A DNA stretch of 64,000 nucleotides. It comes from Deltaproteobacteria bacterium. GTDB taxonomy: Bacteria > Myxococcota_C > UBA6777. Made by a program: the position numbers and the translations under genes. Position 1 is the stretch's first letter; each line of letters opens with the position of its first letter. A model generated the notes under the pieces. It was not told where the DNA came from. It searched no databases and saw nothing but the letters and a program-made list of their open reading frames with translations. The stretch lies in contig PCBK01000188.1 in the NCBI GenBank assembly GCA_002731275.1, positions 17,091-81,090 on the forward strand, given 5' to 3'. Positions 1 to 8,104 of this stretch are shown one piece after another.

Positions 1-2
1 CT

Positions 3-2402
3 TCTGGGGAGTCGTGTGAAAATGGTCGCTGTGTGTTGAAGTGTAGTGCTGGCCTTCAGAATTGTGGGGGTGCTTGTGTGGATACAAAGAGCAGTGAACA
101 ACATTGTGGCGCATGTGGAAAAGCCTGTGCAAACGGTGAGACCTGTCAGGCAGGTAAGTGCACTCTTGTATGTGGTGCAGGTCTTAGCAATTGTTCGGGG
201 TCTTGTGTGTCTTTGCAAAAGGACCGTTCACATTGTGGTGGATGTGGAAAAGCCTGTGCGACAAATGAAGTCTGTGTCTCTGGTAACTGCCTGCTTAATT
301 GTCGTGTGGGGACAACAAATTGTGGTGGTAAGTGTGTGGATACAAAGTCGGATAAGGCCCACTGTGGACAATGTGGGAAGGTATGCAAGACAGGTGAAGT
401 CTGCAATCAGGGGAGCTGTGTTTTGCAGTGCGCTTCAGGGACCACAAATTGTAGCGGTTCTTGTGTCGATGTAAAAAGCAGTACAAGTCATTGTGGTGGA
501 TGTGGAAAGGCTTGTGCTTCTGATGAAGTCTGTCTTTCTGGGGCATGTACATTTCAGTGTCCAACTGGTTTAACGGATTGTAGTCGCACATGTGTAGATA
601 CAAAGTCGAACACAAAACATTGTGGTGCGTGTGGGAAAACATGTCACACAGGGCAATCTTGTAGTAATGGTGCCTGTGTTTGTCCGGCTGGGACAACCTC
701 TTGTGGTGGGGCTTGTGTGGACACAAAGAGCAGCGATGTCCACTGTGGTGCGTGTGGAAAAGCCTGTACAGGAGGGACGTCTTGTCTCTCTGGCACATGT
801 CAGTGTCCAACTGGACAGACATTGTGCAATGGAAAGTGTGTGAATGTGAAGACTGACACAACAAATTGTGGAGGGTGTGGAAAAGTCTGTGGTGCTGGGC
901 AAAGTTGTCAGTCTGGCCAGTGTGTGTGTCCGACGGGACAGACATTATGTGGTGGAAAGTGTGTCAACACCGACACGGATAATACTCATTGTGGTGCATG
1001 TGGTTTTGTGTGTAGTGGTGGAACTTCGTGTACAACGGGGACGTGTCAGTGTCCGACGGGACAGACCCTATGTGGTGGACAGTGTGTGAATACAAAGACT
1101 GATAAGGCACATTGTGGTGCGTGTGGAAAGGTTTGTGGTACTGGGCAGAGTTGTCAGTCCGGCCAGTGTGTATGTCCGACGGGGCAGACATTATGTGGCG
1201 GAAAGTGTGTTTCTTTGCTCACTGACAAGGCACATTGTGGTGCGTGTGGATTGGTCTGTTCTGGTACATGTCAATCTGGAAAGTGCAGCACGTTGGTGTA
1301 CGAGATTGCAGCAGGTAATGAACATGTTTGCGCTGTCGTCGGACAAAATATCAAGTGTTGGGGACACAATTTGAATGGACAGCTTGGCTATGGTGACAAA
1401 ATAGATCGTTCAAAGCCTCCAACACAAAATGTGAGTGTGGGGACTTTTGTATCGAAGGTCTCTGCCGGGAGAGCTTCGAGTTGTGCGATATTGGCCAACG
1501 GTCAAATCAAGTGTTGGGGATTCAATAACACAGGTATGCTCGGTTATAACGATCGTATGGAGCGTACATCGCCACCGAGTACATCCGTTGCGGTTGGTTC
1601 GACTGCGAAAACGCTCTCCGTTGGAAGTGGTCATATGTGTGCTGTGTTGAGTAACGACAGGATAAAATGTTGGGGGAGCAATACATATGGAGAACTTGGG
1701 TATGCAAGTGCAGGGATTCTTGGCTATTTGCAGCCACCTGCGTCCTATGTGACGACTGGATTCTCTGTCCAGACAGTCCACACGAGTAGCAGTTATACTT
1801 GTGTTTTGTTGACGAATGGTCAGAGCAAGTGTTGGGGGTCTGGGTTGGCTGGGAAGCTGGGGTATGGAGACACGACCACACGTAAAGTTCCTGATTCGAA
1901 GTATATTTCACTAGGAACAGGTCTCTCCGTAAAGCAAATTACGCAGGGATCCATCCATGTGTGTGTGCTCCTCAACAACAACAAAGTGAAGTGTTGGGGA
2001 CACAATTCCAGTGGTCAACTTGGGTATGGCGATACGTCACAGCGTCTGAGTCCACCGTCTGCGTTTGTGGATTTGGGAGCCGGACGAACGGCAACTTACA
2101 TTGCTGCAGGTGAGAGTCATACATGTGTCATTCTTGATAATGGTCAGGTCAAGTGTTGGGGGAAGAATGCCAGCGGAGAGCTTGGCTATGGTGACACAAC
2201 CAACCGGAATAAACCAGCTTCAGCTACGGTCTCCATTGGCACCGGAAGACGCGCCATTCAGCTCTCTTTGGGGGTTGGTTTTACATGTGCGTTGTTGGAT
2301 AATCATGAGGTCAAGTGTTGGGGGAACAATCAATATGGGCAACTTGGTTATGGGGACAAAACAAACCGGACAAAACCGGCTACCAGCGTGATTTCGTTCT
2401 AG
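3..2402 (+). CDS. Cys-rich repeat / RCC1 beta-propeller surface protein (5' end outside window)
   Basis: The frame is open back to base 3 and the first visible residues already belong to a Cys repeat, so the true start lies left of the window; the GTG at 33 is internal. About ten 41-43-residue repeats follow (to about residue 425), each with a C-G-G-x-C-V, an H-C-G-x-C-G-K-x-C and a C-x-x-G-x-C core, eight or so cysteines per unit. Seven RCC1-type blades come next, marked by K-C-W-G-x-N-x-x-G-x-L-G-Y-G-D. The Cys units resemble repeats of exported myxobacterial proteins and probably form disulfide-knotted stalks; the RCC1 part should fold as a seven-bladed propeller for protein binding. No C-terminal anchor follows the propeller. 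Function unknown; extracellular location is inferred from cysteine content. Confidence 0.85.
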   Translation, partial: SGESCENGRCVLKCSAGLQNCGGACVDTKSSEQHCGACGKACANGETCQAGKCTLVCGAGLSNCSGSCVSLQKDRSHCGGCGKACATNEVCVSGNCLLNCRVGTTNCGGKCVDTKSDKAHCGQCGKVCKTGEVCNQGSCVLQCASGTTNCSGSCVDVKSSTSHCGGCGKACASDEVCLSGACTFQCPTGLTDCSRTCVDTKSNTKHCGACGKTCHTGQSCSNGACVCPAGTTSCGGACVDTKSSDVHCGACGKACTGGTSCLSGTCQCPTGQTLCNGKCVNVKTDTTNCGGCGKVCGAGQSCQSGQCVCPTGQTLCGGKCVNTDTDNTHCGACGFVCSGGTSCTTGTCQCPTGQTLCGGQCVNTKTDKAHCGACGKVCGTGQSCQSGQCVCPTGQTLCGGKCVSLLTDKAHCGACGLVCSGTCQSGKCSTLVYEIAAGNEHVCAVVGQNIKCWGHNLNGQLGYGDKIDRSKPPTQNVSVGTFVSKVSAGRASSCAILANGQIKCWGFNNTGMLGYNDRMERTSPPSTSVAVGSTAKTLSVGSGHMCAVLSNDRIKCWGSNTYGELGYASAGILGYLQPPASYVTTGFSVQTVHTSSSYTCVLLTNGQSKCWGSGLAGKLGYGDTTTRKVPDSKYISLGTGLSVKQITQGSIHVCVLLNNNKVKCWGHNSSGQLGYGDTSQRLSPPSAFVDLGAGRTATYIAAGESHTCVILDNGQVKCWGKNASGELGYGDTTNRNKPASATVSIGTGRRAIQLSLGVGFTCALLDNHEVKCWGNNQYGQLGYGDKTNRTKPATSVISF

Positions 2403-2413
2403 ACAGAAGACTT

Positions 2414-3772
2414 TCATGCTTCGTCTTCGAAGGAGAGGGGGAGTGCGAGTGTATTTGAGAGCATCCCCGCGAAGGCTATCCCATCATCGTATACTGTTTG
2501 TGCGTTGTTTGTAAGCTCACCTGTTTCACAAACTTCTAGCTTTGTATGACCGGGCATACCTGTGATGTACGTAATTCCATTGTACGTGTAGTACGTCTCT
2601 GTTCCCCTGTTGTGTTTTGTCCCTGTTGTTCTCGTGTACTGGGTCATTGTGCGTTCGAAAAGAATGCCAGTGGCTTTGTCGAGTGGGTATTGTATCTTTT
2701 TGTCACCATGTTCGTACGTGAGTGAGGGCTCACCAAATACGAAGGTCCATCGTTCGGGGGGATATCGACCCATTTTCCAGGAAACAAGATTCCAGATACT
2801 GCAAAAGCAAAAGACACCCACTCCTGCCTTCAATGGCCATACTGGATCGAGGTGGAGTCTGATGCCAAAAATCCCGAGGACATAGACACCAATAAACATG
2901 AAGAGAGTGCTGTAAAAACCGAACTTCGCTGCAGATACTACGAGTGATAAGGGGGTCGTTTTGTGTTCGAGGACGAGCAGCTTTTCGGGCTTGTATGCGA
3001 CAAGCTCCCCAACAAATGTATGTTTTTTGGGATCCCAAGGTGTCGTGATGATGTTTGCGAGTCGAGCGTCTTTTTTGGCTTCTCCTTTTTCGTAAAGTTG
3101 CTGTAATGAATCTGTGTCTTGTTCGGTCTTGTCATCTTGTCCGTGTTTTCGTTTGAGCAGTATTTGTTCCGGCTCATCGAATGTATCGATTGGATGTTTG
3201 CATGTCTTTTCTGTGTATGCTCTATCAAAACTCAACGTGAAGTTGAGTGGATCACTTGCGTCGATGTTCCCCCATGGGATATTGAGGATTTGCGCGATTC
3301 GTTTGGCAAAGTCGAGAACCTCGTCTCTTGTTTCAATTCCATCGACTGTTAATTCCGCTGAGAGGGAGGTTGTGTCGCGCAAAGAAAAGCAAAGGACCAG
3401 ATAGACTTCTTCGGATGCGCCCTGGTATGTCGATAATTCAAATGAGAAACTCTCAACGTCTTGTGGTGAAAAAGAGCCACTTTCTTCTTCTTTCCCCACT
3501 CGCCATTCCCATAGGCAATCGTCTTTGGAGAGGGATAACCTGATCCACTGTTGTGTCGATACCGAAGAGAAAATGACACTCCATGTGATGAAGATTAAGA
3601 CGCCATACCACAGGATCCGAAACGCAATGGGGGGCGACACCATGATCGGGGCGATGTAAAAAATGGACAAAAAGAGCAGGATAAACCATGGAAAACCGTC
3701 TTCTGGGCGTTCTTGGTAATCTGGCTCAAAAAGTGTGAGCGTTTCTTGTGGTTTGTATTCTTGTATGTGCAT
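2414..3772 (-). CDS. Unknown integral membrane protein, 452 aa
   Basis: Not recognised. Two hydrophobic helices lie near residues 28-70 and two more near 283-335, separated by a large soluble loop of about 210 residues; a soluble C-terminal domain of about 110 residues ends in Glu-Asp-Glu-Ala. The loop and tail contain charged and beta-prone segments without a motif I can name. The start is supported by an AAGGG-like site about 8 bases before the ATG. It converges on the RCC1 gene with 11 bases between stops. A multi-helix envelope protein is the safest reading; no catalytic signature is visible. Confidence 0.7.
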   Translation of the reverse strand: MHIQEYKPQETLTLFEPDYQERPEDGFPWFILLFLSIFYIAPIMVSPPIAFRILWYGVLIFITWSVIFSSVSTQQWIRLSLSKDDCLWEWRVGKEEESGSFSPQDVESFSFELSTYQGASEEVYLVLCFSLRDTTSLSAELTVDGIETRDEVLDFAKRIAQILNIPWGNIDASDPLNFTLSFDRAYTEKTCKHPIDTFDEPEQILLKRKHGQDDKTEQDTDSLQQLYEKGEAKKDARLANIITTPWDPKKHTFVGELVAYKPEKLLVLEHKTTPLSLVVSAAKFGFYSTLFMFIGVYVLGIFGIRLHLDPVWPLKAGVGVFCFCSIWNLVSWKMGRYPPERWTFVFGEPSLTYEHGDKKIQYPLDKATGILFERTMTQYTRTTGTKHNRGTETYYTYNGITYITGMPGHTKLEVCETGELTNNAQTVYDDGIAFAGMLSNTLALPLSFEDEA

Positions 3773-4011
3773 ACAAAAACCCTTTTGCTTTGAGTGTCTA
3801 GTGGATGAAGCAGGATACAGAGCCCCTGAACTTTAGGTGTTCTCGTAAAATTACGTCTTTGGGGGCAAGTCCATTCACTCATCCATGTGTCAATTTCTTT
3901 CCTTCGTAAAAACGGAAGAGTATGAGGAATCACTTGCGCAAGCAATCTTTTTTTCAAACATACACGGACTTATCTGATGTTGACAAGGCAGCTTTGTGGG
4001 GGAGGACGGGG

Positions 4012-5097
4012 CTATACACCCAGCCATTGTGCGTAGGCGTACTTTTGTGTTGTCCAAGAGAGCGTGTCCAACGCGACGTGGTGTCTCTCTCTTGGCGCCT
4101 TGAGCGCCTTCTGAAGAGCTGCGACAAGCGCTCGTTGTTCTTTGTCTTCGTCTTCTGTGAATGAGTCATAAAGGTAGCGTGGGGGGATCCACTCAGGATA
4201 GGCGAGGCGGTTGGGGACGAGAGGGCGGCATCCTGCGGCGACAGCTTCGAGTAACGCCAACCCTTGAAACTCATGAAGTGCCGTTGAGACAGCGATATCA
4301 CAGCGTCGAAGGAGCGCGCGGTAGGCGTTTGCGTCTTCGAGATATCCCCATGTCTCGATGTATGGGGCGAGGCGTTCTTTGGCCTCATCGAAGATCTTGG
4401 GGCTCTTGCGAAAACGTTGACCAACGACATGCAGCTCAAAGTCGACATCTTGTTCGGAGAGCGCGAATAGCGCATGAAAGAAGCGTTCGGGGGCTTTGTC
4501 GTACTCCCAGCGATGATTCCATAGAATAGAAGGCCGCGCAGTGGCTTCGATTTGTTCTTTTGTGAAGCATCGTTCTTCGAGAGGGACAGGGAGGACTGTC
4601 GATCGTTCCTCAATAGATTCGACGATGCCGGGAGGGACACAGTCGGGCATACGTTTTAGGAGGGCTTTGGCACCTTGGAGGAGAGTGTCGCGGTTATACG
4701 ATGAGTTAAACGCGATCGAGTCGGCGGCGAGTGCCGTGTAGAGGTTGAGCATACAGAAGTGCAGGCGTTCACGTTGTGCGACTTGTCTGATCGGATAGAC
4801 GAATTGGTTCTCGTGAAAGTAAACGTATGTGGGGAGCTTTGTGAGCGCGGGGACAAGGCCCCGAAGTGTCGAGAGGTCCACCATCGAAGTCGCGAGTAGA
4901 AGATCGTATTCGGCTTCAAGGGTTTCACGCTCAGAGAAGGCCCAGGTGAGGGCATTTCCCCGAGAGCGCCAACTGAAGAAGCGAGGTGGGAGCGAGAGGA
5001 CTGTCCACTGATGTTGGGGCATGGAGCGTAGAAGGCCACGACGCCAGCGTTGATGGCTTTCCGCGTCATATCCCGATAAACATAAGATCTTGGCCAA
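4012..5097 (-). CDS. Glycosyltransferase of the tRNA-queuosine alpha-mannosyltransferase (DUF3524/QTMAN) family
   Basis: The N-terminal part matches the DUF3524/QTMAN family: K-I-L-C-L-S-G-Y-D at the start, the signature Y-F-H-E-N-Q-x-x-Y-P near residue 100, and I-L-W-N-H-R-W-E-Y-D-K-x-P near 185-197, followed by a GT-B C-terminal half with an E-F-Q-G-L-A-L-L-E-A donor-site motif. The family's human member (GTDC1) adds mannose to queuosine in tRNA-Asp; bacterial members are less studied, so the substrate here is inferred. I place the start at the TTG at 5097: a GGAG lies 6 bases before it and the protein then begins M-A-K-I-L-C as relatives do. The longer GTG start at 5124 has no good ribosome site. 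About 361 aa, a complete family length. Confidence 0.82.
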   Translation of the reverse strand: MAKILCLSGYDAESHQRWRRGLLRSMPQHQWTVLSLPPRFFSWRSRGNALTWAFSERETLEAEYDLLLATSMVDLSTLRGLVPALTKLPTYVYFHENQFVYPIRQVAQRERLHFCMLNLYTALAADSIAFNSSYNRDTLLQGAKALLKRMPDCVPPGIVESIEERSTVLPVPLEERCFTKEQIEATARPSILWNHRWEYDKAPERFFHALFALSEQDVDFELHVVGQRFRKSPKIFDEAKERLAPYIETWGYLEDANAYRALLRRCDIAVSTALHEFQGLALLEAVAAGCRPLVPNRLAYPEWIPPRYLYDSFTEDEDKEQRALVAALQKALKAPRERHHVALDTLSWTTQKYAYAQWLGV

Positions 5098-5108
5098 TGC
5101 ATTCTCCT
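5095..5108 (-). promoter_or_regulatory. Ribosome binding site selecting a TTG start
   Basis: On the minus strand AAAGGAG is followed after 6 bases by TTG-GCC-AAG. It decides the start of the QTMAN-like glycosyltransferase against the upstream in-frame GTG at 5124. Confidence 0.6.
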
Positions 5109-5186
5109 TTCGACGTTGACACACGTTGGACCATCCATGACGGTATCAAGCTCAAAGGAGACGTTCAAGTGTTTCTCTGTAAGGAG

Positions 5187-7745
5187 TTATTTTCCACCGT
5201 AAAATTTGTAGAAGTCTTGGTAGAGGCGTGGTCCACCGCTCCAGATTTTGGCTTTGATTTTGTTTTTGATGGCTTGGTCGATGACTTCTTGTGCGACAGT
5301 TTGGATGGCGGGTACACAGGCGGTGCCGATCGCGAGTCCTGCGCCGGGGATCATGATACTGCAGGCGGTGACACATGCGAGAACTGCGGGAGCGAGGACT
5401 GTGTAGGTAGCGGCGTCCATGACGAGACCACCTATCAATAATCCATAGAAGTATTCGAAGGTTCCATTGGCTGATTGATGTGCAAAGCAATTGCCGAAGG
5501 TCGTGGTTTTTTTGCCGCTGGCTGTTTTGAGATCTTTTTGTTTGACTTTGCAGGTGATGGCGCTGACAGCGTACATGACACCGGCGTCGAGGACCATGGA
5601 GACCAAGAACGCAGCTGCACCACTACCTGCACCTTTTAGACGCTTGATGGCTTTTTTGGTGAGATTTTTGAATTGGGAGCCACGTTTGGCTTTCCCGAAT
5701 TGGCTCATCAGTCTGGATTTTCCTCTGGACATGAGCGTACTGGCTTGTTTGGTGTGTTTGCTCCAATTGCTTGTGAGTTTGCTCTTCATCATGCCGAATG
5801 CTTTTTTGGCGTTGGTCTTGGCACCTTTGACGATGAGTGATTGGATCAACCCTTTGGATTTTCTGGCCCATTTGGTTGCGGCTTTTTTGGCAGCGAGTGC
5901 TATTTTTTTACTGACATTGAGTGATTTTTTGGCGGCGTCTTTGGTTTTTTTGGCGGCCTTTTTGCTGGCTTGTTTTGTGGCTTTGGCGGCACGTTGTGAT
6001 TTTTTCTTGGACTTTTGAAGTTTCTCTTTGCCTTGTTTGCCAACGCGTTGTTTTTTGCGTTTGGCGTATTTGGCGGCGAGTTGACTTTTCTTTTTGAGTT
6101 TTTGTGCTTTTGAACGTGTGCTTTTTGTGATCTGCTGTCGTTTTTTGCGATAGACTTTTGCGCTCTTTTGTTTTGCTTTGTAGGCCTTTTGGGCGCCTTT
6201 GCGGAAGAAGCTTGAGACACCTTTGACGGCTCCTTTGATACCGTTCTTGATTTTGTATGCGACCTTTTTGGGGAAGCTCATTTTGTCGTACTTGCTCTTT
6301 TTCTGGCGAGCAGAGCGATACTTTCTGTTTTTTTGTACGTTGACTTTGGCGCGGCCCTGTCGGTTTTGCTTGGCTTTTGTATTACTTTGCGCTGTGATTT
6401 TTTTCTTTTTCTGTGTGCGTTGTCGAGATTTTGTGTTTCGTTGTTTTTTGCTTGCCTGTTGTTTCTTGGCTTTTTGTCGTGTCCGTTGTTGCTGCATTTT
6501 AGGTGGGAGTTTGCTGAACTTTTGTCGATCGGCTTGTAATTTTTTCTTGGCTCTTTTTTGCGCGAGGTATTTTTGTCTTTGCCAGGGATTCATTTTGGAG
6601 AGCTTTTGTCGCTCCATGTACTGTTTGGAAGCTTGTTGTGCTTTGGTTCTTCTCTTGGAGAGCTTTTGGGCTTTGGCTTTCTTTTTGGAGAGTTGTTGTG
6701 CCTTGGTTCTTTTTTGTTTGGCTTTTTGGATTGATTTGATGAGCTTTTGGGCTTTTGCGCGTGTTTTGGCGGACTTTTGTGCTTTGGCCTTGGAGAGCTT
6801 TTGGGCTTTGGTCTTCTTAGAAGTTTGCTGTGCTTTTTTGAGTTTGATCAGTGCTTTTTTGCGTTGCTGTGCTTTTCGTTTGTTGGCTTTTTTGTTGAGC
6901 TGCGCTTGTTTTCGTGCTTTTTTGGCCTTGATCTGGGATTTGACGCGCTTTTGGGCTTTTTTTCGAGCTTCGTGTTTGACTTTCTTTTCTTTCTTTTGGG
7001 CTTTGAGTCGTTTTTTGGAAGACTTTTGTGCTTTCTCACGTTTGGCTTTGCGGATGGCCTTCTCGCGTTTCTGGCGCTTTCGGTGTCTGAGTCGTTTGTA
7101 ACTCCTTTGCAGGTTTTTCTTCATCTTCTTGCCAAACTGTTTGCCTCTGTTGGCGCCTTTGCCTGCGATGGTTTTGACGGGGGTAAGTGCTCTCTTCTTG
7201 AACGACTCGATGGGTTTACAAACACGTCTTTTGCATGTGAACCCTGCACCACAAAGTGCAAATGCTCCACATCGTTGATTTAGTTTACGAACACCTACAC
7301 ATCGACCGAGCACTCGTGAGAGGTTGCTTCGTAGGAGTTTGAGTTTTCGACCGAGCTTTTGGTCGAGACAAAAGTAACCTGTGTAGCAAATGTCGAATCT
7401 TGCGTCGTTGCAGCGTTGTCCTATTTTGTGGACTTTGACGCATCTCGCGTAACCTTTGAAGTAGCGGCAAGTCAAACCAAGACTACAAAGTTTGTAGGTT
7501 CGTTTGTCGCAGCGTTTGCCTTTGTTGGTTTTGATGGCACAGATCTTCCGACCTCTGTAGCGCATACACACCGAACCTCTTCGGCACTCTTTGTTGGCTC
7601 TGCACGATTGGCCATTCTTTTTCTTTTTGAGAATGGTGTGGGTTTTGTTCCATGCATCCGGCTGCTTCGGGGTTAGTATCGAGATGGCAAGAAACAGCAT
7701 CGCGGTGTACAGTGAACAGCGGGTGATGACTGGGACGTTCGTCAT
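5187..7745 (-). CDS. Exported Lys/Ala-rich repeat protein with Cys-rich head, 852 aa
   Basis: An AAGGAG site precedes the ATG by about 8 bases. Residues 1-32 look like a signal peptide with a hydrophobic core. Residues 45-185 form a Cys-rich head with spaced C-x(5,7)-C pairs and many Arg/Lys. Residues about 190-690 are extraordinarily basic: short, irregular repeats around K-A-Q-K-L-S-K and K-K-A-K-A-Q-K, reminiscent of histone H1 tails in composition. The last 160 residues return to a folded-looking, partly hydrophobic domain with two membrane-like stretches and a few cysteines, ending in F-Y-G-G-K. No known family recognised as a whole. A positively charged exported protein could bind DNA, anionic polysaccharide or membrane; this is inference. 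Length and frame are intact over 2.5 kb despite the low-complexity core, so it is a real gene. Confidence 0.75.
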   Translation of the reverse strand: MTNVPVITRCSLYTAMLFLAISILTPKQPDAWNKTHTILKKKKNGQSCRANKECRRGSVCMRYRGRKICAIKTNKGKRCDKRTYKLCSLGLTCRYFKGYARCVKVHKIGQRCNDARFDICYTGYFCLDQKLGRKLKLLRSNLSRVLGRCVGVRKLNQRCGAFALCGAGFTCKRRVCKPIESFKKRALTPVKTIAGKGANRGKQFGKKMKKNLQRSYKRLRHRKRQKREKAIRKAKREKAQKSSKKRLKAQKKEKKVKHEARKKAQKRVKSQIKAKKARKQAQLNKKANKRKAQQRKKALIKLKKAQQTSKKTKAQKLSKAKAQKSAKTRAKAQKLIKSIQKAKQKRTKAQQLSKKKAKAQKLSKRRTKAQQASKQYMERQKLSKMNPWQRQKYLAQKRAKKKLQADRQKFSKLPPKMQQQRTRQKAKKQQASKKQRNTKSRQRTQKKKKITAQSNTKAKQNRQGRAKVNVQKNRKYRSARQKKSKYDKMSFPKKVAYKIKNGIKGAVKGVSSFFRKGAQKAYKAKQKSAKVYRKKRQQITKSTRSKAQKLKKKSQLAAKYAKRKKQRVGKQGKEKLQKSKKKSQRAAKATKQASKKAAKKTKDAAKKSLNVSKKIALAAKKAATKWARKSKGLIQSLIVKGAKTNAKKAFGMMKSKLTSNWSKHTKQASTLMSRGKSRLMSQFGKAKRGSQFKNLTKKAIKRLKGAGSGAAAFLVSMVLDAGVMYAVSAITCKVKQKDLKTASGKKTTTFGNCFAHQSANGTFEYFYGLLIGGLVMDAATYTVLAPAVLACVTACSIMIPGAGLAIGTACVPAIQTVAQEVIDQAIKNKIKAKIWSGGPRLYQDFYKFYGGK

Positions 7746-7829
7746 TTCACTCTCCTTTGTGTAAGTGTGATTCTGAGTCGGGACTGTATCACACTGTCAT
7801 ACCCATTGACTAGCTTATGTTTTTTGGGA

Positions 7830-7926
7830 GAGTGGGGCGAGTCGCTGAGAGTAGGGCGAGTTGCCACTCGCTGAGAGTAGGACGAGTTACCACTCGCTGA
7901 GAGTAGGGCGAGTTTCCACTCGCCCT
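7830..7926. repeat. 26-bp tandem repeat with internal hairpins, about three units
   Basis: Units read CGAGTTGCCACTCGCTGAGA then GTAGGG, repeated at a 26-bp step with single-base changes. Each unit joins a GCGAGT to an ACTCGC, so the array can fold into a row of short hairpins. It abuts dispersed element A and lies just upstream of the Lys-rich protein gene. Confidence 0.75.
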
Positions 7927-8078
7927 TACTGCCGCGCTCCGCTTGGCTCTGGCTGCCGCGCTTCGCTTGGCATCGTGGGTTTGCCACCCACACCCGCCTG
8001 GGGTCTACGACCCCAGACCCACGATGTTATCACATCGTCTGTGTTCCGACTTCGTCGGTTTTGAAGCGCTTCGCTTTT
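7927..8078 (-). repeat. Dispersed multi-hairpin element, copy A (single half-element)
   Basis: Read on the minus strand it shows hairpins in fixed order: CCGAC-gaa-GTCGG, the linker AACACAGA, CGATGT-gata-ACATCG, CTGGGGTC-gta-GACCCCAG, then GTGGGT-ggca-AACCCAC, ending ATGCCAAGCGAAGCGCGGCAG. The last motif occurs twice here. The same order recurs in copies B-E. It fills most of the gap between the ASH-repeat lipoprotein gene and the Lys-rich gene, both leftward. Confidence 0.8.
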
Positions 8079-8104
8079 GGGAAAGAGTGAGGGGATTTGG
8101 ATGG

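Noticed and set aside
295..945. 216-aa leftward frame opposite the Cys repeats
   Set aside because: Composition is a mirror of the repeat codons (His/Cys/Gln-rich), with no start site; the plus-strand gene explains it.
6199..7101. 300-aa rightward hydrophobic frame
   Set aside because: It is the complement of Lys codons (TTT/CTT giving Phe/Leu/Cys) of the Lys-rich gene, not a membrane protein.
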